From: Edwardsiella tarda ATCC 15947 = NBRC 105688
GTDB taxonomy: Bacteria > Pseudomonadota > Gammaproteobacteria > Enterobacterales > Enterobacteriaceae
Length of the DNA: 64,000 nt
Reading direction: 5' to 3'
NCBI RefSeq assembly: GCF_003113495.2
Contig: NZ_CP084506.1
Coordinates: 2,790,001-2,854,000, forward strand
Part shown: positions 57,855 to 64,000 of the stretch, in pieces
How the letters are laid out: every line of letters begins with the position of its first letter
How positions within the stretch are numbered: the stretch's first letter is position 1
Notes under the pieces: model-generated
The model's input: only the letters and a program-made list of their open reading frames with translations
What the model was told of the DNA's origin: nothing
Database searches by the model: none
Position numbers and translations under genes: made by a program

Positions 57855-60452
57855 TCAGACCACAGTCTGGAAGATCACCTGCCCGGCCTTATCGGTATAG
57901 GGGGCGAGATGGTTAAAGTTCAAATAACGATAAGTATCCGCCGCCGACGCATCGACCTGCGCCATGAACTGCTGATACTCCGCGACATCCGGCAAGCGTC
58001 CCAATAGCGCCGCGACCGCTGCCAATTCAGCCGATGCGAGATAGACATTGGCACCGGTGCCGAGGCGGTTGGGGAAGTTACGCGTCGAGGTAGAGACCAC
58101 CGTCGCCCCATCGGCAACTCGAGCCTGGTTGCCCATACACAGCGAACACCCCGGGATCTCAATACGCGCGCCACTCTTACCGAACACGCTGTAATACCCC
58201 TCTTCCGTCAGCTGCGCCGCATCCATACGCGTCGGTGGCGCAACCCACAGGCGCGTCGGGATCTGCCCCCGATGGCTGTCGAGCAGCTTACCGGCGGCAC
58301 GGAAATGACCGATATTGGTCATGCAAGAGCCGATGAAGACCTCATCGATCTTGGCTCCCGCCACCTGCGATAATGGCCGAGCATCATCGGGATCATTCGG
58401 CGCGCACAGAATAGGCTCCTTGATGCTGTCGAGATCGATCTCGATCACCGCGGCATACTCGGCATCGCTATCCGCCGCCAACAGTTGCGGATCGGCCAGC
58501 CATTTTTCCATGCCCTGAATACGACGCTCCAAGGTGCGACGATCGCCATACCCCTCGGCAATCATCCAACGCAACAATACGATATTCGACTCCAGATACT
58601 CGACGATCGGTGCCTGATCCAGCTTAATGGTGCAACCTGCCGCCGAACGCTCGGCCGAGGCATCGGCCAGCTCGAAAGCCTGTTCAACCTTCAGTTGTGG
58701 CAACCCTTCGATCTCCAGAATACGGCCAGAGAAGATATTCTTCTTACCCTGTTTCTCAACGGTCAACAGCCCTTGTTGAATCGCCTGGTAGGGGATGGCA
58801 TGCACCAAGTCTCGCAAGGTGATCCCCGGTTGCATCTGCCCCTTAAAGCGCACCAGCACCGATTCGGGCATATCCAGCGGCATCACCCCAGTCGCGGCGG
58901 CGAAGGCGACCAGGCCAGAGCCAGCCGGGAAGGAGATACCGATCGGGAAGCGGGTATGAGAGTCCCCACCGGTACCGACAGTATCCGGCAGCAACATGCG
59001 GTTAAGCCAGGAGTGAATAATGCCATCGCCCGGACGCAGCGCGACCCCGCCACGATTCATAATGAAGTCCGGCAGCGAGTGGTGTGTCTGCACGTCGATC
59101 GGCTTCGGATAGGCGGCGGTATGACAGAAGGATTGCATCACCAGATCGGCGGAGAAGCCGAGACAGGCCAGATCCTTCAGCTCGTCGCGCGTCATCGGGC
59201 CGGTCGTATCCTGCGAGCCGACGGAGGCCATCCGAGGTTCGCAATATTGGCCGGGACGCACGCCGGCAACGCCGCAGGCACGTCCGACGATCTTCTGCGC
59301 CAGGGTGTAACCCTTGTCGCTCTCGTCGACCGCCTTCGACAGGCGGAACACCTCGCTCGGCGGCAGATCCAACGCCTCTCGGGCCCGCGCCGTCAACGCA
59401 CGACCGATGATCAACGGAATTCGTCCACCGGCGCGCACCTCGTCCAGCAGCACCTCTGTCTTCAGGGTGAAGCTGGCGAGCAGCGTATCGTCGGCATGGC
59501 GGCGGATCTCACCGCGATAAGGATAGATATCGATCACCTCGCCGGTATGCAACTGGCTGACATCGACCTCAATCGGCAATGCCCCGGCATCTTCCATCGT
59601 ATTAAAGAAAATCGGGGCAATCTTGCCACCCAGTACCACCCCACCGGCCCGCTTATTGGGGACGAAGGGGATATCTTCCCCCATCAGCCACAGCACCGAG
59701 TTGGTGGCAGACTTGCGCGAAGAGCCGGTACCGACGACGTCACCGACATAGGCGAGCGGATACCCCTGCTCGGCCAATGCATGTATCTGGCTAATGGGCC
59801 CAACAACACTGGGTTGATCCGGCGTGATCCCCTCGCGTGGATTTTTCAAAAACGCCTGAGCATGCAACGGGATATCGGGACGCGACCAGGCATCCTGCGC
59901 CGGCGACAGATCATCGGTGTTCGTCTCGCCGCTGACCTTGAATACCGTCACCGTCAACTTCTCTGCCAGGGCCGGACGCGACAGGAACCATTCGGCATCG
60001 GCCCAGGATTGCAACACCTGGCGAGCGAAAGGATTACCGGCACGTGCGCGCTGCTCGACATCATGGAAGCTGTCGAAGACTAACAGGGTATGGGAGAGCG
60101 CCTGTACGGCGATCGGGGCCAATGTCTCATCATCCAATGCCTCAATCAGCGGGTGGATGTTATAGCCGCCTTGCATGGTGCCCAGAAGTTCCAATGCCTT
60201 CGCCGCGTTGATCAACGGAGAGTGCGCCTCCCCCTTCACCAAGGCGGTCAGGAAGGCGGCCTTGACGTAGGCGGCCTCATCGACACCCGGCGGCACACGG
60301 TTGATCAACAGATCCAGTAATAGCGCCTCTTCCCCCGCTGGCGGTGCCTTGAGTAACTCGACCAATGCCGCCATCTGCGCCGCATCCAGCGGCTTAGGAA
60401 CCACACCCAGGGCCGCCCGCTCGGCGACGTGCTCACGGTATTCTTTTAGCAC
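57855..60452 (-). CDS. acnB: Aconitate hydratase B (bifunctional 2-methylisocitrate dehydratase)
   Basis: Main TCA-cycle aconitase, also a moonlighting RNA-binding protein in iron stress. The GTG start at 60452 has GAGGAG eight bases upstream and gives 865 residues, exactly E. coli AcnB; the ATG codons upstream add nine unsupported residues. It has the HEAT-like domain (about 1-155), the swivel domain and the catalytic domains. The 4Fe-4S cysteines are in [12 protein letters not shown] and [32 protein letters not shown] and [20 protein letters not shown] are active-site segments. Confidence 0.97.
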   Translation of the reverse strand: MLKEYREHVAERAALGVVPKPLDAAQMAALVELLKAPPAGEEALLLDLLINRVPPGVDEAAYVKAAFLTALVKGEAHSPLINAAKALELLGTMQGGYNIHPLIEALDDETLAPIAVQALSHTLLVFDSFHDVEQRARAGNPFARQVLQSWADAEWFLSRPALAEKLTVTVFKVSGETNTDDLSPAQDAWSRPDIPLHAQAFLKNPREGITPDQPSVVGPISQIHALAEQGYPLAYVGDVVGTGSSRKSATNSVLWLMGEDIPFVPNKRAGGVVLGGKIAPIFFNTMEDAGALPIEVDVSQLHTGEVIDIYPYRGEIRRHADDTLLASFTLKTEVLLDEVRAGGRIPLIIGRALTARAREALDLPPSEVFRLSKAVDESDKGYTLAQKIVGRACGVAGVRPGQYCEPRMASVGSQDTTGPMTRDELKDLACLGFSADLVMQSFCHTAAYPKPIDVQTHHSLPDFIMNRGGVALRPGDGIIHSWLNRMLLPDTVGTGGDSHTRFPIGISFPAGSGLVAFAAATGVMPLDMPESVLVRFKGQMQPGITLRDLVHAIPYQAIQQGLLTVEKQGKKNIFSGRILEIEGLPQLKVEQAFELADASAERSAAGCTIKLDQAPIVEYLESNIVLLRWMIAEGYGDRRTLERRIQGMEKWLADPQLLAADSDAEYAAVIEIDLDSIKEPILCAPNDPDDARPLSQVAGAKIDEVFIGSCMTNIGHFRAAGKLLDSHRGQIPTRLWVAPPTRMDAAQLTEEGYYSVFGKSGARIEIPGCSLCMGNQARVADGATVVSTSTRNFPNRLGTGANVYLASAELAAVAALLGRLPDVAEYQQFMAQVDASAADTYRYLNFNHLAPYTDKAGQVIFQTVV

Positions 60453-60735
60453 GACTCGACTCCTCGCTCTCATTGTCATTGTAAGTACCGGGATACCGGT
60501 GGAGTGCCGCCGCCTGACGCTAACCTTGCGGCTCGCCGGATACCCGGATATGCTTTCCCAGCATATCAGTATTTAGCCATAGTGTTAAATGCTTTACAAA
60601 AAAGCAACATAACGCCATAAAAACCTTTTTATACGGCCAATTATGGATGATTAATACACAGATTTGATCTGTTTTGTATTTATCTCGGCCAATTTTTCTG
60701 TATCATGCCTCGCTTTCGCCAGCCTGGGAGCGACC

Positions 60736-60993
60736 ATGTCATTAACAATCAATAAGCGACGCTGTCTGACGCTGCTGCAAATCCTCTCGTTGATCCTGGC
60801 CGTCGGCGCGCTGTTCTACCTGATCAAGATCAGCCATAGCATGAATGCGCTGGCGCTGGATCGCTGTCTGCTCGGACAAGATGAGTTGGATCACGAAGGC
60901 TTTCTGTGGGGAATGAACTACTTCCTCGGCGCGCTCGGGTTGGGGATCTGCATACCGGCGATCGCCTTTTTTATCGGTTTTCGGCACGACTAA
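60736..60993 (+). CDS. Small two-helix membrane protein, function unknown
   Basis: An 85-residue protein starting MSLTINKRRCLTLLQILSLI with GGGAG eight bases upstream. Two hydrophobic segments are visible (about 12-32 and 62-80), separated by a hydrophilic part with two features: a Cys (DRCLLG) and an acidic DELDHEG. I do not recognise the family. It is divergent from acnB and converges on lpd at a shared terminator. A longer in-frame version starting at 60664 is less likely. Confidence 0.72.
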   Translation: MSLTINKRRCLTLLQILSLILAVGALFYLIKISHSMNALALDRCLLGQDELDHEGFLWGMNYFLGALGLGICIPAIAFFIGFRHD

Positions 60994-61010
60994 GCACAGC
61001 GACAATCAAA

Positions 61011-61039
61011 AAAAACGGCTCCCGCTGGGAGCCGTTTTT
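61011..61039. terminator. Bidirectional terminator between the small membrane gene and lpd
   Basis: AAAACGGCTCCC, loop GCT, GGGAGCCGTTTTT, with A run on the left and T run on the right. Confidence 0.9.
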
Positions 61040-61055
61040 GCGTTATCTCACGCGA

Positions 61056-62480
61056 TTATTTCTTCTTCGCCTTCGGATTCGGCAGGTCGGTGATACTACC
61101 TTCGTAGACTTCCGCCGCCAGGCCAACCGACTCATGCAGGGTCGGGTGAGCATGGATAGTCAGGGCGATGTCTTCCGCGTCGCAGCCCATCTCGATGGCC
61201 AGGCCGATCTCACCGAGCAGTTCACCGCCGTTGGTCCCGACGATCGCCCCACCGATGATGCGATGCGACTCCTTATCGAAGATCAACTTAGTCATGCCAT
61301 CCGCGCAATCGGAGGCGATGGCGCGGCCGGAGGCCGCCCACGGGAAGGTCGAGGTCTCATAACTGATACCCTTCTCGCGCGCTTCTTTCTCCGTCATACC
61401 GACCCATGCAACTTCCGGCTCGGTATAGGCGATGGACGGGATCACTTTCGGATCGAAGTAGTGCTTCATTCCGGCGATCACCTCGGCGGCGACATGACCC
61501 TCATGCACCCCTTTGTGCGCCAACATCGGCTGGCCGACGATATCGCCGATGGCGAAGATATGCGGCACATTGGTGCGCAGCTGCTTATCGACATGGATAA
61601 AGCCACGCTCATCCACTTCGACGCCAGCCATACCCGCGTCGATCAATTTACCGTTCGGTACACGACCGATGGCGACCAACACCGCGTCATAGCGCTGAGC
61701 CTCAGCCGGTGCCTTCTTCCCTTCCATCGAGACGTAGATCCCATCTTCACGCGCCTCAACGGCGGTGACTTTGGTCTCCAGCATCAGATTAAACTTCTTG
61801 CCGATACGCTTGGTGAAAACCTTCACCACATCCTTATCCGCCGCCGGGATCACCTGATCGAACATTTCGACCACGTCGATCTCGGAACCCAGCGCGTGGT
61901 AAACCGTCCCCATCTCCAGGCCGATGATACCGCCACCCATCACCAACATACGCTTCGGTACGGACTTCAGCGCCAGTGCGTCGGTAGAGTCCCATACGCG
62001 CGGATCATCATGCGGGATGAAAGGCAGCTGGATCGGGCGCGAACCAGCGGCGATAATCGCGTTATCAAAACGGATCACCGTCTGGCCATCGGCGCCGTCC
62101 ACGGTCAGCGTATTCGCCGAGGTGAACTTACCCAATCCATTGACGACACGGACTTTACGACCTTTCGCCATCCCGGCCAAACCACCGGTCAACTGACTGA
62201 TGACTTTCTCTTTCCAGGTACGGATCTTATCGATGTCCGTCTTCGGCTCACCGAAGACGATACCATGCTCCGCCAGCGCCTTAGCCTCTTCGATCACTTT
62301 AGCCACGTGCAGCAGCGCCTTCGAAGGGATACAACCGACATTCAGACACACCCCGCCCAGGGTGGCATAGCGCTCAACGATAACCGTCTCTAACCCTAAA
62401 TCCGCGCAGCGGAATGCCGCAGAATACCCTGCCGGGCCTGCGCCAAGTACCACGACCTGTGTTTTGATTTCAGTACTCAT
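61056..62480 (-). CDS. lpd: Dihydrolipoyl dehydrogenase (E3 of pyruvate and 2-oxoglutarate dehydrogenases)
   Basis: Reoxidises lipoyl groups with FAD and NAD+. The start MSTEIKTQVVVLGAGPAGYS at 62480 has GAGG five bases upstream; another ATG is one codon earlier. The 474-residue product has the FAD motif VLGAGPAGYSAAFRCADLGL, the redox disulfide GGVCLNVGCIPSK (C45/C50), the NAD motif MLVMGGGIIGLEMGTVYHAL, and the catalytic His/Glu pair in IHAHPTLHESVGLAAE. It lies 270 bp after aceF with a terminator between them, so it can be transcribed separately. Confidence 0.97.
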   Translation of the reverse strand: MSTEIKTQVVVLGAGPAGYSAAFRCADLGLETVIVERYATLGGVCLNVGCIPSKALLHVAKVIEEAKALAEHGIVFGEPKTDIDKIRTWKEKVISQLTGGLAGMAKGRKVRVVNGLGKFTSANTLTVDGADGQTVIRFDNAIIAAGSRPIQLPFIPHDDPRVWDSTDALALKSVPKRMLVMGGGIIGLEMGTVYHALGSEIDVVEMFDQVIPAADKDVVKVFTKRIGKKFNLMLETKVTAVEAREDGIYVSMEGKKAPAEAQRYDAVLVAIGRVPNGKLIDAGMAGVEVDERGFIHVDKQLRTNVPHIFAIGDIVGQPMLAHKGVHEGHVAAEVIAGMKHYFDPKVIPSIAYTEPEVAWVGMTEKEAREKGISYETSTFPWAASGRAIASDCADGMTKLIFDKESHRIIGGAIVGTNGGELLGEIGLAIEMGCDAEDIALTIHAHPTLHESVGLAAEVYEGSITDLPNPKAKKK

Positions 62481-62719
62481 CATGACCTCTTTATTGTTTT
62501 TCCGGCGGTGTGGATGCACCGTGGCGGCATCCTGGCCTGCACGCCTACCGCCTTCCCCCACCCGTAATCATCACGGTGAGGGCGCGGCTTCCGCCGGGAC
62601 ACCTGTCGCGCATCACAGTTTACAGAGATGTTAATAATTCTGTAAAGAGATGTTCTGTCGTCAGGTGACGCGGGCTATCAAGCTGACGCGAGCCAGCCTC
62701 AATCCAGCCATCGATTCAA

Positions 62720-62746
62720 GAAAAAGGCCGGCCCATAGGCCGGCCT
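62720..62746 (-). terminator. aceF terminator
   Basis: AGGCCGGCC (62725-62733), loop CATA, GGCCGGCCT; on the reverse strand followed by TTTTCTTG, 6 bp after the aceF stop. Confidence 0.85.
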
Positions 62747-62751
62747 AGGGC

Positions 62752-64000
62752 TTACATCACCAGACGGCGAATGTCTGACATCACACTATTGATCAGACTG
62801 ATGAAGCGAGCACCGTCGGCCCCATCGATCACCCGGTGATCATAGGACAACGCCAGCGGTAACATCAGGCGTGGCGTAAACTCTTTGCCATTCCAGACCG
62901 GTTTCATCGACGACTTGGAGACGCCGAGGATCGCCACTTCTGGAGCGTTGACGATCGGCGTAAACGCCGTCCCACCGATACCGCCCAGGCTAGAGATAGT
63001 GAAGCAGCCACCCTGCATGTCGCTGGCGGTCAATTTGCCTGCACGCGCCTTGGCGGAGAGCTCAGCCAGATCGCGAGACAGCTCGATGATGCCCTTCTTG
63101 TTGACATCACGCAGCACCGGAACCACCAAGCCATTCGGCGTATCTACCGCGACACCGATGTTGATATATTTCTTCAACGTCAGGCGCTGAGCATCTTCCG
63201 ACAGCGAGCTGTTGAAACGAGGCATCGCTTCCAACGCCTTAGCGGCAGCCTTGATGATAAACACCAGCGGGGTGATCTTGACGCCCAGCTTACGCTTCTC
63301 AGCCTCGGCGTTCTGCTGTTTACGGAACGCCTCTACCTCGGTGATATCGGTCTCGTCGAACTGGGTCACATGCGGGATCATCACCCAGTTACGATGCAGG
63401 TTGGCGCCGGAGATCTTCTGAATACGGCCCAGCTCAACCTCTTCCACCTCGCCAAACTTGCTGAAGTCAACCTTCGGCCACGGCAACAGACCCGGCAACG
63501 CGCCACCCGCGGCGGCGGCTGGCGCGCTTTCGGCACGCTTAACCAGCTCTTTCACGTAGGCCTGCACGTCTTCACGCAGGATGCGGCCTTTACGTCCGCT
63601 GCCCTTCACCTTCGCCAGATCGAGGCCAAACTCACGCGCCAGGCGACGGATCACCGGAGTCGCATGCACATAGGCCGCATTCTCGCTAAACTCGCTCTTC
63701 ACCGTATTGCTGCTCTGCGGAGCCGCTGCAGACGGGGTAGCCTGGGCTGGAGCGGCAGGGGCGGCGGCACTCGCCGCCGGGGCTGCGCTTGCCGCAGTCG
63801 GCGTGCTGCCAGCTACGCTGAAGGTCATGATCGGCGAGCCCGTTTTAACTTTATCGCCCACCTTGACGCTAATCGCGCTCACGATCCCCGCGAAGGGAGC
63901 CGGGACTTCCATCGAAGCCTTATCGCCTTCGACGGTGATCAGGGATTGCTCGGCGCTGATGCTGTCACCGATCTTCACCATGATCTCGGTCACTTCCACT
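62752..64000 (-). CDS. aceF: Pyruvate dehydrogenase E2 (dihydrolipoyl acetyltransferase), 3' part
   Basis: The N-terminal part runs off the right edge; 415 C-terminal residues are visible. They hold the last lipoyl domain with its lipoyl lysine in [10 protein letters not shown], an Ala/Pro-rich linker, the E1/E3-binding domain ([20 protein letters not shown], then [15 protein letters not shown]) and the catalytic acetyltransferase domain with the His-x3-Asp-Gly motif in [15 protein letters not shown]. How many lipoyl domains lie further upstream cannot be seen. lpd follows on the same strand. Confidence 0.97.
   Translation of the reverse strand, partial: VEVTEIMVKIGDSISAEQSLITVEGDKASMEVPAPFAGIVSAISVKVGDKVKTGSPIMTFSVAGSTPTAASAAPAASAAAPAAPAQATPSAAAPQSSNTVKSEFSENAAYVHATPVIRRLAREFGLDLAKVKGSGRKGRILREDVQAYVKELVKRAESAPAAAAGGALPGLLPWPKVDFSKFGEVEEVELGRIQKISGANLHRNWVMIPHVTQFDETDITEVEAFRKQQNAEAEKRKLGVKITPLVFIIKAAAKALEAMPRFNSSLSEDAQRLTLKKYINIGVAVDTPNGLVVPVLRDVNKKGIIELSRDLAELSAKARAGKLTASDMQGGCFTISSLGGIGGTAFTPIVNAPEVAILGVSKSSMKPVWNGKEFTPRLMLPLALSYDHRVIDGADGARFISLINSVMSDIRRLVM

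Noticed and set aside
58485..60083. A 532-codon open frame antisense to acnB
   Set aside because: It lies wholly within acnB, whose protein is unmistakable; its composition (many Arg, Gln, His) is that of a mirrored GC-rich gene and it has no family features.
60906..62393. A 495-codon open frame antisense to lpd
   Set aside because: Same reason: it mirrors the lpd coding sequence and shows no domain.

Overview
This 64 kb window is a typical enterobacterial chromosome segment with high G+C (roughly 58-60% by eye). The protein sequences track Escherichia coli orthologues closely, but the arrangement and several accessory genes differ. The combination of a GcvB sRNA without ygdI, a compact ygbE-iap junction and the high G+C fits Edwardsiella or a close relative (Hafniaceae). 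That genus call is inference from memory, not a search result.

Block 1 (1 to about 25.2 kb) follows the E. coli gcvA-to-lgt region. It holds the start of gcvA (cut by the window edge), the divergent sRNA GcvB, csdA-csdE (sulfur transfer), tcdA (ct6A tRNA modification), mltA (murein), three near-identical initiator tRNA genes, amiC (cell separation) and argA with two ARG boxes. Then come recC-ptrA-recB-recD (RecBCD), the minor-pseudopilin set ppdA-ppdB-ygdB-ppdC, and lgt-thyA. ygbE and iap follow directly, without the cysDNC genes that separate them in E. coli.

A junction of about 3 kb (25.2-28.1 kb) holds a DUF2076 protein, a heptanucleotide tandem repeat, an AT-rich stretch of about 570 bp and an OmpF/OmpC-type porin. 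The porin has lost the Glu of the PEFGG constriction motif.

Block 2 (28.1-64 kb) follows the E. coli mrcB-to-aceF region. It holds mrcB, hrpB, thpR-sfsA, dksA-gluQ, pcnB-folK (pcnB keeps the rare AUU start), panB-panC-panD, a GT-C glycosyltransferase facing a secreted polysaccharide deacetylase (yadE), yadI-yadH-yadG, can, hpt, yacC, yacL, acnB, lpd and the 3' part of aceF. Differences from E. coli here: a seven-gene amino-sugar PTS/tagatose-bisphosphate cluster (agaR-agaS-EIIB-EIIC-EIID-EIIA-kbaY) between yadI and yadE; an orphan CreB-like regulator with a degenerate phosphorylation site between yadG and can; yddG in place of speED-cueO-gcd; and yebE beside acnB.

I see no prophage, insertion sequence, CRISPR array or toxin/secretion island. 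Most of the window is ordinary core genome. The points worth a second look are single-residue losses at key sites (CreB-like receiver, Iap, PpdB, porin), the aga insertion, and the repeat/AT-rich region upstream of the porin. Nothing here is convincingly a wholly new biological system.
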